Assembly (NCBI RefSeq): GCF_000472425.1
Contig: NZ_AXAI01000010.1
Coordinates: forward strand, 98,375-162,374
Source: Bradyrhizobium sp. Tv2a-2
GTDB lineage: Bacteria > Pseudomonadota > Alphaproteobacteria > Rhizobiales > Xanthobacteraceae
Direction: 5' to 3'
Length of the DNA: 64,000 nucleotides
Every line of letters begins with the position of its first letter. Position 1 is the first letter of the stretch. Below the pieces are notes generated by a model, which was not told the DNA's origin, ran no database searches, and worked only from the letters and a program-made list of their open reading frames with translations. The position numbers were made by a program, and so were the translations under genes. Of the stretch, positions 47,090-58,143 are shown one piece after another.

Positions 47090-47243
47090 GGTGTGCACTC
47101 TCTGTTGGTCGCGCCAGTCTGTCATACCCCGCGCAGGCGGCATATCGAGAACGCTGCCGCTTGCCTCATGACGGATTTTTAACTGGCGGCCTTCCGCGAA
47201 TCAGCCGCTAGATGGCCACAGCCGGCCATAGGAAAGCGAACTC

Positions 47244-47540
47244 ATGTCGCGCCATCACATCCTGCCGCCGATTGTCTACACGCCCGAGCCGCCCAAGCCG
47301 AAGGAAGCCAGGCGCCGCCGCCGCGTTGGCTACGCGCAAAGCGCGGATACCACGGATGAGGCCACGGAGGTCGACGAGGCTGGGACGGCCGCGCCGGTCT
47401 ACGACGCCGCGCTCCCGCAGCATTCAAGGCCGGTTGAGGCCGTCGAACGGCGAGCTTCCTCCACCACCGGCAAGCTCAGCGAGGATACGCTGAAGGCCCT
47501 GCTGGCGGTGCAGGAGGAGAGCGGACAGGGTGTGGATTGA
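47244..47540 (+). CDS. Small hypothetical protein
   Basis: 98 residues, Pro/Arg-rich at the start (PPIVYTPEPPKPKEARRRRRV) and acidic, disordered in the middle. A short helix follows at the end (KLSEDTLKALLAVQEESG). AGGAAAG lies 7 bases before the ATG. No membrane segment, no known family. Function unknown; the RRRRR cluster may bind nucleic acid or an acidic partner. Confidence 0.6.
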   Translation: MSRHHILPPIVYTPEPPKPKEARRRRRVGYAQSADTTDEATEVDEAGTAAPVYDAALPQHSRPVEAVERRASSTTGKLSEDTLKALLAVQEESGQGVD

Positions 47541-47575
47541 TCCGAGGCGGCCGACTCACGCGATAGCTCTCTCCA

Positions 47576-47661
47576 CGTCATGGCCGGGCTTGTCCCGGCC
47601 ATCCACGTCGGGCCACGCACGCGGAAAGACGTGGATGCCCGGGACAAGCCCGGGCATGACG
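47576..47661. repeat. Paired-hairpin repeat (two inverted 34-bp arms)
   Basis: Arm 1 (47576-47609) and arm 2 (47628-47661) are inverted copies that differ at only two positions. Each arm is itself a hairpin around CTTGTC/GACAAG. The two differences fall at paired positions within the arm (GGCC...GGCC against GCCC...GGGC), so hairpin pairing is kept. Same family as 40195-40235. Confidence 0.85.
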
Positions 47662-47716
47662 GCGGTGCATGTGGCAATCAGAAAGAATACGACGCGCGTG
47701 ACTGAAAAAGAGTGCC

Positions 47717-49222
47717 CTATTCCCCCGCATCGCTCGCCAGCACGCCCTTCACCGCCTTCGCCCAGCCCTTCAGCTTCCGCTCGCGCGTGGCTGCGCTCAT
47801 GTTGGGCTTGAAGCGGTGCTCGAGGCGCCAGTTGTCGGCGAATTTGGCGGGCTCGGGATAGACGCCTGCGCACAGACCGGCGAGATAGGCAGCGCCTAAC
47901 GCGGTTGTCTCCTGGATCATCGGCCGATCGACCGGGGCGTTCAGCAAATCCGCAAGGCGCTGCATGGTCCAGTCCGAGGCCGTCATGCCGCCGTCGACGC
48001 GGAGCACGATGTTGGCGGCTGCTTTCGCCTCGGGCCAGTCGGCGCGCATCGCTTCCCAGAGATCGAAGGTCTGGTAGCAGACGCTCTCAAGGGTGGCATG
48101 TGCGAGCTCGGCGGGGCCGGTATTCCGCGTGAGCCCGAACAGCGCGCCGCGCGCGTTCGGCCGCCAATAGGGCGCGCCCATTCCGACAAAGGCCGGCACC
48201 AGATAGACGCTCTGGGTAGAATCGGATTTGTCGGCGAGCGGGCCGGTCTCGGCGGCCTGCTTGATGATGCCGAGCCCGTCGCGCAGCCATTGCACCGCGG
48301 AGCCCGCGACGAAGATCGAACCTTCCAGCGCGTAGGTGCGCTTTCCCCCGAGCTGGTAGGCGATGGTGGTGAGCAGCTTGTTCTTCGAGGCGACCGGCGT
48401 CGATCCGGTGTTGAGCAGCGCGAAGCAGCCGGTGCCGTAGGTCGATTTCATCATGCCGGGCGTGAAGCAGGCCTGGCCAATGGTCGCGGCCTGCTGGTCG
48501 CCGGCGATGCCTGAGATCGGGATTGCGCCGCCAAAGAGATCAGGCACGCTTTCGCCGAACCTTGCGGAGGAATCCTTCACCTCGGGCAGCATCGAGCGTG
48601 GCACGCGCAGGATCTTCAACAGCTCGTCGTCCCACTGCCCGGTGTGAATGTTGAACAGCAGCGAGCGCGAGGCGTTGGTGGCGTCGGTCGCATGAACCTT
48701 GCCGCCGGTGAGTCGCCACAGCAGATAGCAATCGACCGTACCGAACAACAGCTCGCCGCGCTCGGCGCGCTGGCGCAGGCCCGGAACCTGGTCGAGGATC
48801 CAGGCGACTTTGGTGCCGGAGAAATAGGGATCGATGATCAGGCCGGTCTTTTGCGAGACCAGCGGCTCATAGCCTTCGGCCTTGAGCTGGGCGCAGATAT
48901 CGGCGGTGCGGCGGTCCTGCCAGACGATGGCGCGGTGCACGGCCTGGCCGGTGGCACGATCCCACACCACGGTGGTCTCGCGCTGGTTGGTGATGCCGAT
49001 CGCGGCGATGTCGCGCGCCTTCAGCCCCGCCTTTTCCAGTGCATCGCGGCAGGTGATGACGGTCGAGGTCCAGATGTCCTCCGGCTCGTGCTCGACCCAG
49101 CCCGAGGCCGGGAAATGCTGCGGAAACTCCTGCTGCGCCACTGCGGCGATGGAGATGTCGCTGCGAAACACGATGGCGCGCGAGGAGGTGGTGCCCTGAT
49201 CGATGGCCAGCACAAAGGACAT
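47717..49222 (-). CDS. glpK: Glycerol kinase
   Basis: 501 residues, usual length. MSFVLAIDQGTTSSRAIVF is the phosphate loop; GITNQRETTVVWDRATG, the glycerol-site segment YFSGTKVAWILD and GGMTASDWTMQRLADLLNAPVDRP complete the FGGY signature set. It makes glycerol-3-phosphate from glycerol and ATP. No glpD, glpF or glpR is next to it in the window. It follows the pim operon on the same strand after 180 bp containing a palindromic repeat. Confidence 0.95.
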   Translation of the reverse strand: MSFVLAIDQGTTSSRAIVFRSDISIAAVAQQEFPQHFPASGWVEHEPEDIWTSTVITCRDALEKAGLKARDIAAIGITNQRETTVVWDRATGQAVHRAIVWQDRRTADICAQLKAEGYEPLVSQKTGLIIDPYFSGTKVAWILDQVPGLRQRAERGELLFGTVDCYLLWRLTGGKVHATDATNASRSLLFNIHTGQWDDELLKILRVPRSMLPEVKDSSARFGESVPDLFGGAIPISGIAGDQQAATIGQACFTPGMMKSTYGTGCFALLNTGSTPVASKNKLLTTIAYQLGGKRTYALEGSIFVAGSAVQWLRDGLGIIKQAAETGPLADKSDSTQSVYLVPAFVGMGAPYWRPNARGALFGLTRNTGPAELAHATLESVCYQTFDLWEAMRADWPEAKAAANIVLRVDGGMTASDWTMQRLADLLNAPVDRPMIQETTALGAAYLAGLCAGVYPEPAKFADNWRLEHRFKPNMSAATRERKLKGWAKAVKGVLASDAGE

Positions 49223-49315
49223 GGAAGCTTACCTTGGCGTTTGTCCCGTTGACGGGGAGGCTTGTTGTGTCGCGCCAAGGAAAGGGGATTGGACGGGGAA
49301 GGTCAATATCTCCGA

Positions 49316-49385
49316 GTCGTCCCGGCGCGCGCCGGGACCCATGACGCCCCAGGGAGCCGTTATTGCGAAGAACGGCGTAACTTAG
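49316..49385. repeat. GTCCCGGCGC-type palindromic repeat, glpK-pimE gap
   Basis: GTCCCGGCGC is directly followed by its inverse GCGCCGGGAC (49319-49338), then CCATGACGCC and GTTATTGCGAAGAACGGCGTAAC. It is a dispersed intergenic element, distinct from the GTCATTCCGG family. Confidence 0.65.
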
Positions 49386-49402
49386 GATCGGTGCGCGTGA
49401 TC

Positions 49403-50176
49403 CTACACCGCCGCCGTCGTCACGCCGCCATCGACCACGATGGTCTGGCCGGTCATAAATGTCGAAGCATCCGAGGCCAAATAGGCGACCGCACCGGCGA
49501 TCTCGTCGGGCTCGCCGATGCGGCGAAGGGGTGTGGTGGCGCAGCGGTGTTTCAGGCGCTCCTCGTCTTCCCAGAGCGCGCGGGCGAAATCGGTCTTGAC
49601 CAGGCCCGGCGCGACGCAATTGACGCGCACGCCCTTCGGACCCCATTCGCCGGCGAGGCTGCGGCACAGCGCGAAGTCGGCGGCCTTGGAGATGCCATAG
49701 GCGCCGATCACGGTCGAGCCGCGCAGGCCGCCGATTGAGGAGATGATCACGACCGAGCCCTTGCCGCGCGCCGCCATCTGCGGGATCGCGAGCGAAGAGA
49801 GCCAGATGTTGCTCTTGACGTTACTGCCCATGATCTTGTCGAAGGCCTCATCCGTAATGTCGAGCAGCGGGCCGTAATAGGGATTGACCGCGGCGTTGCA
49901 GACGAGGATGTCGATCTTGCCGTAATGCTTGGTCGCGCCCGAGATCAGCGCCTCGACCTCATTGCGGCGAGCGATATTGCAGGCAATGACATGCGCATCG
50001 CCGCCGGCCTTGCGGATGCCATCCGCCACTGCCTCGCAGGCATCGGCCTTGCGGCTGGAGATTATGACCTTGGCGCCGAGTTGCGCCAGCAGCTCAGCCG
50101 ACGAGCGGCCGATGCCGCGGCTTGAACCGGTAATGACGGCGACCTGGCCGGTGAGGTCGAACGGGGTGTTTTTCAT
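49403..50176 (-). CDS. pimE: SDR-family oxidoreductase of the pim operon (PimE position)
   Basis: 257 residues. TGSSRGIG (cofactor), NAAV, catalytic Ser in VIISSIGGLRG, and YGISKAAD for Tyr/Lys; the ending TGQTIVVDGGVTTAAV is classical SDR. It is the last gene of the pim operon, which supports an assignment by position to PimE. Its exact step is not known; a 3-hydroxyacyl-CoA or related oxidoreduction is plausible. ATG 50176 begins MKNTPFDLTG; the longer in-frame reading runs through a palindromic repeat and is rejected. Confidence 0.75.
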   Translation of the reverse strand: MKNTPFDLTGQVAVITGSSRGIGRSSAELLAQLGAKVIISSRKADACEAVADGIRKAGGDAHVIACNIARRNEVEALISGATKHYGKIDILVCNAAVNPYYGPLLDITDEAFDKIMGSNVKSNIWLSSLAIPQMAARGKGSVVIISSIGGLRGSTVIGAYGISKAADFALCRSLAGEWGPKGVRVNCVAPGLVKTDFARALWEDEERLKHRCATTPLRRIGEPDEIAGAVAYLASDASTFMTGQTIVVDGGVTTAAV

Positions 50177-50197
50177 GTTGTTTGCTCCCGGGGATTT

Positions 50198-50294
50198 CGT
50201 CATTCCGGGGCACGCGCCAAAGCGCGTGGACCCGGAATCCAGAGGTTGTGGCGCGAGATTTCCGCGTTCGCGCTTACGCGCGCCCCGGATGACG
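50198..50294. repeat. GTCATTCCGG-type palindromic repeat, pimE-pimD gap
   Basis: Outer arms CGTCATTCCGGGG and CCCCGGATGACG enclose GCGCCAAAGCGCGTGGACC-type text and ATCCAGAGGTTGTGGCGCGAG. The same family is at 51486, 52825 and 55835. Confidence 0.8.
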
Positions 50295-50306
50295 AGGGAG
50301 AGAGCC

Positions 50307-51449
50307 TTACACCAGCCCGCCGCCCTCGCTGACGCGGCGTAGATGATACTCCGTGTCACCGAAGGTGTTCTCGATCATGGTCAGCCGCTTGAAGTAGTGG
50401 CCGATCTTGGCCTCCATGGTCATGCCGATGCCGCCATGAAGCTGGATCGATTGCTGGCCGATGAACTTGCCTGACTTTCCGATCTGCACCTTGGCCGCGG
50501 CGATCGCGGTGGCGCGCTCTTTCGCATTGTCGAAATCGGCGGCCATGGTCGCGAACATCGACATCGAGCGGGCCTGCTCGAGAGCCACGAACATGTCGGC
50601 GGCGCGATGCTGCAAGCTCTGGAAGGTGCCGATCGCCACGCCGAACTGCTTGCGCGTTTTGATATACTCAACGGTGGTTTTCAGCGATTCATCCATCAGG
50701 CCGACTGCTTCGGCACACAGCGCGGTGCGCGCCTCGTCGACGACGCGCTCGATGAGCGGCAGGCCGTTCTCGGGATCGCCGATCACAGCGTCCGCGCCCA
50801 CCTCTACACCGGTGAAAGTGATGTCGGCGGCATGCAGGCCGTCCTGAGTCGGATAGGCCTTCCTGGTCACGCCTTTTGCATCCGCGGGGACAAGGAAGAT
50901 GCCGATGCCGGTCTTGTCGCGCTGGCCGCCCTTGGTGCGCGCGGTTACGATCAAGGTATCGGCGTTCTCGCCATTGAGGACGACGAACTTCTCTCCGTCG
51001 ATCACCCAGCCGTTGCCCTTCTTCTTCGCCGATGTCGTGACATCGGACAGATCGTAGCGCGAGCCCTTCTCGAGCTGGGCGAAGGCAAGAGTCCTGCTGC
51101 CGTCGATGATGGCCGGAATGTGCGCGGCCTTCTGCGCGGCCGAGCCGCCGTGGCGCAGGAAGCCGCCGCCGATCACAACGGTCGCGAGATACGGCTCCAG
51201 CACCAGCGACTTGCCGAGCGCTTCCATCACGATCATGGTTTCCACGGCGCCCGCACCGAAGCCGCCGTCGCTTTCCGCGAACGGCAGGCCGAGCAGGCCC
51301 TGCTCGGCGAGCTTGGACCAGATGGCTCTGCTCCAGCCGCCCTTCTCTTTCATGTATTTCTTGCGCTGCTCGAAATCATAGGCGTCAGTGAGAAGTCCAT
51401 CGACGCTTTCCTTGAGCAGCCGCTGCTCCTCGGACAAATCGAAATCCAT
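50307..51449 (-). CDS. pimD: Acyl-CoA dehydrogenase, small subunit (PimD-like)
   Basis: 380 residues. MDFDLSEEQRLLKESVDGLL begins the helical N-domain; KIGHYFKRLTMIENTFGDTEYHLRRV ends it. FAD-fold segments include DLSDVTTSAKKKGNGWVIDGEKFVVLNG and SLQHRAADMFVALEQARSM. The usual catalytic GGxxEIxR near the C-terminus is absent, unlike PimC next door. In R. palustris PimC and PimD form a pimeloyl-CoA dehydrogenase; the pairing here is inferred from order and motifs. Confidence 0.85.
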   Translation of the reverse strand: MDFDLSEEQRLLKESVDGLLTDAYDFEQRKKYMKEKGGWSRAIWSKLAEQGLLGLPFAESDGGFGAGAVETMIVMEALGKSLVLEPYLATVVIGGGFLRHGGSAAQKAAHIPAIIDGSRTLAFAQLEKGSRYDLSDVTTSAKKKGNGWVIDGEKFVVLNGENADTLIVTARTKGGQRDKTGIGIFLVPADAKGVTRKAYPTQDGLHAADITFTGVEVGADAVIGDPENGLPLIERVVDEARTALCAEAVGLMDESLKTTVEYIKTRKQFGVAIGTFQSLQHRAADMFVALEQARSMSMFATMAADFDNAKERATAIAAAKVQIGKSGKFIGQQSIQLHGGIGMTMEAKIGHYFKRLTMIENTFGDTEYHLRRVSEGGGLV

Positions 51450-51485
51450 GTGTCTTATTTCCTCATACCCGTCTAATTTTCACTC

Positions 51486-51602
51486 TGTCATTCCGGGACA
51501 CGCGCCAAGCGCGTGGACCCGGAATCCAGAAGTTGCGGCGCGAGAGATTCTCAGGTGCGCAATTGCGCACCATAGTTCGCGCTTCGCGCCCCCGGAATGA
51601 CA
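51486..51602. repeat. GTCATTCCGG-type palindromic repeat, pimD-pimC gap
   Basis: Begins TGTCATTCCGGGACACGC and ends CCCCGGAATGACA, with an extra inner palindrome GTGCGCAATTGCGCAC (51555-51570). It fills nearly the whole gap and abuts the pimC stop. Confidence 0.8.
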
Positions 51603-52790
51603 TCAAAGCCCCAGCACCGCCTTGCAGATGATGTTGCGCTGGATCTCGTTGGAGCCGCCGTAGATCGAGACCTTGCGGTTGTTGAAATAGGTCGGCGCGA
51701 TCTGCGCGGTCCAGTCCATCGCTTCGTTGGAATTGTCGGGATGCTCGTCATAGGGTGCGGCGAACGGCCCGATCACTTCCATCAGAAGCTCGGTGGTGGT
51801 CTGCTGGATCTCCGAGCCCTTGATCTTCAGCACCGAGGACGCCGGGTTGGGCTTGCCCTTGCCGTGCTTGCCTTCGTCGGCGACGACGCGCAGCTGCGTC
51901 AGCTCCAGTGCCTTGAGCTCGATCTCGCAGGCCGCGAACTTCTCGCGGAAGGCGGGATCTTCCAACACCGGGCGTCCGCCGGACTCGACCTTCGACGCCA
52001 GCTCCTTGATGCGGCGCAGGCGCTCCTTGGAGACGCCGACCCGAGCGATGCCGGTGCGCTCATTGCCGAGCAGGAATTTGGCGTAATCCCAGCCCTTGTT
52101 CTCCTCGCCGATGAGGTTCTCGTAAGGAACTTCGACGTCGTCGAAGAAGACCTCGTTGACCTCGTGGCCGCCGTCGATGGTCTGGATCGGGCGCACGGTA
52201 ACGCCCTTCGACTTCATGCTGAACACGATGAAGGAGATGCCGGTCTGCTTCTTCGCGGCCGGATCAGTGCGGCAGAGGCAGAAGATCATGTCGGCGTGCT
52301 GGGCGAGCGTGGTCCAGGTCTTCTGGCCGTTGATGATCCACTTGTCGCCCTTGCGCTCGGCCTTGGTCTTGAGCGAGGCGAGGTCGGAGCCCGAGCCCGG
52401 CTCCGAGAAGCCCTGGCACCACCAGTCGTCGACACTGGCGATGCGCGGCAGGTACTTCTTCTTCTGCTCCTCATTGCCGAAGGTGTAGATGACCGGACCG
52501 ACCATGCTGACGCCAAAGGCGAGCGGCTGCGGCGCCGGATAGCTCTGCAGCTCCTCGTTGAAGATGTAGTGCTGCACCGAGGTCCACCCCGTGCCGCCAT
52601 ATTCCTTCGGCCAGTGCGTGACGCCCCAACCCTTCTTGTTGAGGATGCGCCACCAGGTGACCATCTCGTCCTTGGAGAGGTGCCGGCCCTCGACCAGCTT
52701 GCGCCGTGTCTCCGGCGGAACATTGTCGCGGAAGAACTGCCGCACGTCCTCGCGGAACGCCTGCTCTTCCTTGGTGAAGCTGAGATCCAT
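51603..52790 (-). CDS. pimC: Acyl-CoA dehydrogenase, large subunit (PimC-like)
   Basis: 395 residues. MDLSFTKEEQAFREDVRQFF starts the helical domain. WWCQGFSEPGSGSDLASLKTKAERKGDKWIINGQKTWTTLAQHAD is the FAD/substrate strand region, and SIYGGSNEIQRNI near the C-terminus supplies the catalytic Glu context. It oxidises acyl-CoA to 2-enoyl-CoA, passing electrons to ETF. It pairs with PimD in the dicarboxylyl-CoA dehydrogenase of R. palustris, which is inferred here. Confidence 0.88.
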   Translation of the reverse strand: MDLSFTKEEQAFREDVRQFFRDNVPPETRRKLVEGRHLSKDEMVTWWRILNKKGWGVTHWPKEYGGTGWTSVQHYIFNEELQSYPAPQPLAFGVSMVGPVIYTFGNEEQKKKYLPRIASVDDWWCQGFSEPGSGSDLASLKTKAERKGDKWIINGQKTWTTLAQHADMIFCLCRTDPAAKKQTGISFIVFSMKSKGVTVRPIQTIDGGHEVNEVFFDDVEVPYENLIGEENKGWDYAKFLLGNERTGIARVGVSKERLRRIKELASKVESGGRPVLEDPAFREKFAACEIELKALELTQLRVVADEGKHGKGKPNPASSVLKIKGSEIQQTTTELLMEVIGPFAAPYDEHPDNSNEAMDWTAQIAPTYFNNRKVSIYGGSNEIQRNIICKAVLGL

Positions 52791-52824
52791 CGGAGTCTCC
52801 TTTGAGCCTATAAATGGTTTGGCT

Positions 52825-52919
52825 CGTCATTCCGGGGCACGCAAAGCGTGAAGGCCGGAATCTCGCGCCACAATCTCTGGATTCCGGATCAGACGCTCTC
52901 GCGCCTGTCCGGAATGACG
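52825..52919. repeat. GTCATTCCGG-type palindromic repeat, pimC-pimB gap
   Basis: CGTCATTCCGGGGCACGC at the left and GTCCGGAATGACG at the right, with an inner GGCCGGAATCTCGCGCC/ATTCCGGAT pair. It occupies nearly all of the 136-bp gap. Confidence 0.8.
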
Positions 52920-52926
52920 CAAGGCC

Positions 52927-54114
52927 TTACTGCAGCACCTCGAACAGGCCGGCTGCGCCCATGCCGCCGCCGACGCACATGGTGACGACGGCGTACTTCG
53001 CCTTGCGGCGGCGGCCTTCGATCAGCGCGTGGCCGGTCAGGCGCGCGCCCGACATGCCGTAGGGATGGCCGACCGCGATCGCGCCGCCATTGACGTTGAT
53101 CTTCTCGGGGTCGATGCCGAGCTTGTCGCGGCAATAGAGCACCTGCACCGCGAAGGCTTCGTTGAGCTCCCAGAGACCGATGTCATCGACCTTCAGGCCA
53201 TGACGCTTGAGAAGGCGCGGCACGGCAAAGACCGGACCGATGCCCATCTCGTCCGGCTCACAGCCATGGGCGACGAAGCCGCGGAAGATGCCGAGCGGCT
53301 TGAGGCCACGCTTGGCCGCTTCCTTGTCGCTCATGATCACGGAAGCCGAGGCGCCGTCCGAGAGCTGGCTGGCATTGCCGGCGGTGATGCAGAAGCCGTC
53401 GCCGCGCACCGGCTTCAGGCCGGCGAGGCCTTCGGCGGTGGTGTCGGGACGCGGACCCTCGTCCTGCGACAGCGTGATGTCCTTGAAGGACACGGCACCC
53501 GTCGCCTTGTCGGTCACTGCCATCTTGGTGGTGATCGGCGCGAGCTCATCCTTGAACTTGCCGCCCTGCTGTGCGGCGGCGACGCGGCGCTGGCTCTCCA
53601 GCGAATATTCGTCCTGGCGCTCGCGCGAGATGCTGTAGCGCTTGGCGACCACCTCCGCCGTGTCGATCATGGGCATGTAGACCTCGCCCTTGATCTCGAG
53701 CAGCGCCGGGTCCTGCGTATGGAACTTGTTGGCATGGTCGTTCTGCACGAGGCTGATCGACTCGCCGCCGCCGCCGACGGCGATCTCGACGCCGTCGAAG
53801 ATCACCGAGCGCGCGGCCAGCGCGATCGCCTGCAGGCCCGAGGCGCACTGCCGGTCGATGGTGGTGCCGCCGACCGTCACCGGAAGCCCGGCGCGAAGCA
53901 GCGCCTTGCGCGCGATGTTGCCGCCGGTCGAGCCCTGCTGCAGGGCGGCGCCCATCACCACGTCCTCGACCTCCTTGGGATCGACATTGGCGCGCTTCAC
54001 GGCTTCGCCGATGGCATGGCCAAGCAGGGTCGCGCCCTCGGTGACGTTGAGCGCGCCGCGATAGGCCTTGCCGATCGGCGTGCGGGCAGTGGAAACGATG
54101 ACGGCATCGGTCAT
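52927..54114 (-). CDS. pimB: Acetyl-CoA acyltransferase, thiolase (PimB-like)
   Basis: 395 residues. The acyl-carrying Cys90 is in DRQCASGLQAI; the His is in GGAIAVGHPYGMSGARL and the second Cys in MCVGGGMGAAGLF. It cleaves 3-ketoacyl-CoA with CoA to give acetyl-CoA. Its ATG overlaps the stop of the ligase gene (ATGA), the only tight junction in the operon. Placement between ligase and dehydrogenases matches pimB. Confidence 0.9.
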   Translation of the reverse strand: MTDAVIVSTARTPIGKAYRGALNVTEGATLLGHAIGEAVKRANVDPKEVEDVVMGAALQQGSTGGNIARKALLRAGLPVTVGGTTIDRQCASGLQAIALAARSVIFDGVEIAVGGGGESISLVQNDHANKFHTQDPALLEIKGEVYMPMIDTAEVVAKRYSISRERQDEYSLESQRRVAAAQQGGKFKDELAPITTKMAVTDKATGAVSFKDITLSQDEGPRPDTTAEGLAGLKPVRGDGFCITAGNASQLSDGASASVIMSDKEAAKRGLKPLGIFRGFVAHGCEPDEMGIGPVFAVPRLLKRHGLKVDDIGLWELNEAFAVQVLYCRDKLGIDPEKINVNGGAIAVGHPYGMSGARLTGHALIEGRRRKAKYAVVTMCVGGGMGAAGLFEVLQ

Positions 54115-55802
54115 GAACGACCTCCTGTTGCGATTGGTTGTGTTGGTAGCGTTGGTTGGGAACTGGTCTGGTTGCGCAATTCGTAGCGTGAGAGCTTTCC
54201 GACCGGCGTGCGCGGCAGCTCGGCGACGAACTCCACCGCCGCCGGCAGCTCATGCTTGCCGACCTTGCCAGTGAGAAACGCGCGCAGCTCGTCGATCGAG
54301 ACGGGCTGGGCGCCCTCGCGCAGCTTGATATAGGCCTTGGCCGCCTCGCCGCGGTAATCGTCGGGAATGCCGATCACGATCACCTCGTGCACGGACGGGT
54401 GGGTATAGATCGCCTGCTCGATCATCTGCGGATAGACGTTGAAGCCGCCGGAGATGATCATGTCCTTCTTGCGGTCGACCAGGAAGAAGAAACCGTCCGC
54501 ATCCATGTAGCCGATATCACCGGTGAGGAAGCGGTCGCCGACAAAGGACTCCGCCGTCTCCTTGGGCTTGTTCCAATAGCCTTTGGTGACGTTCGGCCCC
54601 TGGATGCGGATCTCGCCGACCTCTCCGACGCCCAGCACCTTGGTGGGGTCATCGAGCGCAACCACGTCGAGTTCGATGCCAGGCAGCATCATGCCGATCG
54701 AGCCCGGTTTCTCCGGCTCGGTGTCGCAATGGGCGGTGCCTGGCGAACAGGTCTCGGTCATGCCCCAGCCGCTGCGGAGCTTCATGCCGACCCGCTGCTG
54801 CAGCACCTTGGCGACCTCGACCGGCAGCGGCGCGCCACCCGAGCCGGCAACGTGGAGTGAGGAGAAATCGCGCTTGTCGAGATCGGGCAATGCCGCGATC
54901 GCGATCCACATCGTGGGCACGCCGGGGAAATAGGTGGCGCGCTTGACCTCGATGTCGCGCATCACGGTCTCCGCGTCGAAGCGCTGGTGCAACGAGATCA
55001 GATTGCCGCGCCGGATTGAGGAGAGCAGCACGACGGTGAGCGCATAGATGTGGAACAGCGGCAGCACGCAGATCACGCGCTCGATGACGTCGCCGCGCCT
55101 GGCGCGGCCGGGCTTGCCCCATACGTCATAGATCGATACCGCGGAGGTGAGATTGCCATGCGAGAGCATTGCGCCCTTCGGCAGGCCGGTGGTGCCCCCG
55201 GTATATTGCAGCAGCGCAACGTCGTCAGGCGAAAGCGCGGGCCACTGTGCCGGTGGCGTCGCGCCGTCGACGAACTTCTTGAAGGTGATGACCGCGGGAT
55301 CGTCGGGCAGCGGCATCTGCTTGGTGCCGACACTGCCCCAATGATCGTCCTCGCAGACGATCAGGCGATCGATCAGGCCCTTCTCCAGGAATTTCAGCGC
55401 GGTCACCAGCAAAGCCGCGAGGTTGCTGGTAACAAGCACGCGACTGCCGGAATCCGAAAGCTTGTGCGACAGCGCGATCTCGCCGTCGAGCGGCGACAAA
55501 TGCGCCACCCGCGCGCCGGCCTTCAGCGCGCCGAAGAAATTGACCGGATGATCAGGCGTGTTGCCGAGGAACAGGGCGACAGACGCGCCCTTGCCGAGGC
55601 CCGCGCGCATGAAGGCACTGGCCGCGACTTCGACCATCCCCTCGAGCCCGGTGTAGGAGATCGGACGATCACGGAATTCAATGACGGTGCGAGAACCGAA
55701 CTTCTGCGCCGCCTCCGACAACAGGCCGGGCACCGTGCCCTGGATGATCTCATCGTCCCAATGCACGCCTTCGGGATAAAACTGTTCGCCAGGATGGGTC
55801 AT
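54111..55802 (-). CDS. pimA: Acyl-CoA ligase (PimA-like)
   Basis: 563 residues of the AMP-forming synthetase family. P-loop LLQYTGGTTGLPKGAMLSHG near residue 200; SGWGMTETCSPGT, the Asp of ITGDIGYMDADGFFFLVDRKKDMI and a C-terminal Lys region (GKLSRYELRNQ) follow. It activates dicarboxylic or fatty acids to CoA thioesters with ATP. ATG 55802 is chosen; a TTG at 55808 is also in frame. The gap before it holds a short palindromic repeat. Confidence 0.9.
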   Translation of the reverse strand: MTHPGEQFYPEGVHWDDEIIQGTVPGLLSEAAQKFGSRTVIEFRDRPISYTGLEGMVEVAASAFMRAGLGKGASVALFLGNTPDHPVNFFGALKAGARVAHLSPLDGEIALSHKLSDSGSRVLVTSNLAALLVTALKFLEKGLIDRLIVCEDDHWGSVGTKQMPLPDDPAVITFKKFVDGATPPAQWPALSPDDVALLQYTGGTTGLPKGAMLSHGNLTSAVSIYDVWGKPGRARRGDVIERVICVLPLFHIYALTVVLLSSIRRGNLISLHQRFDAETVMRDIEVKRATYFPGVPTMWIAIAALPDLDKRDFSSLHVAGSGGAPLPVEVAKVLQQRVGMKLRSGWGMTETCSPGTAHCDTEPEKPGSIGMMLPGIELDVVALDDPTKVLGVGEVGEIRIQGPNVTKGYWNKPKETAESFVGDRFLTGDIGYMDADGFFFLVDRKKDMIISGGFNVYPQMIEQAIYTHPSVHEVIVIGIPDDYRGEAAKAYIKLREGAQPVSIDELRAFLTGKVGKHELPAAVEFVAELPRTPVGKLSRYELRNQTSSQPTLPTQPIATGGRS

Positions 55803-55834
55803 GGACAATTTCAGCGCGATACGATCAAGCGGCG

Positions 55835-55871
55835 GTCATTCCGGGAGCGCCAAGAGCGAACCCGGAATGAC
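55835..55871. repeat. Short GTCATTCCGG-type palindrome, pimF-pimA gap
   Basis: GTCATTCCGGG inverted as CCCGGAATGAC around GAGCGCCAAGAGCGAA. It is a reduced member of the family in the neighbouring gaps. Confidence 0.8.
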
Positions 55872-55893
55872 TTGTGGGGAAACTAACGGCTCA

Positions 55894-57990
<2,097 letters not shown>

Positions 57991-58061
57991 GCTACACTCC
58001 TTGGCTCTCTCGCTTCGGCGGCTTCTCTCCGCTTCGGCTTATTTTGTTGATTTCGCACTGC

Positions 58062-58074
58062 GGAATTTAATTCC
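58062..58074. promoter_or_regulatory. IclR-type operator candidate
   Basis: GGAATTTAATTCC is a perfect 13-bp palindrome around one T, similar in style to IclR-family sites (TGGAA-N-TTCCA). It lies in the 153-bp divergent region, 71 bp from the pimF ATG and 69 bp from the iclR-type ATG. It could control both directions. Confidence 0.55.
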
Positions 58075-58143
58075 ACATCTTGACGTGAGGGTTATTTTGA
58101 AGCACGTCCGTTGTCAACGCCTCCACGCAAGTAGCAGCTATCA

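Noticed and set aside
51555..51570. GTGCGCAATTGCGCAC as a regulator operator
   Set aside because: It lies inside a repeat element and is probably part of it.
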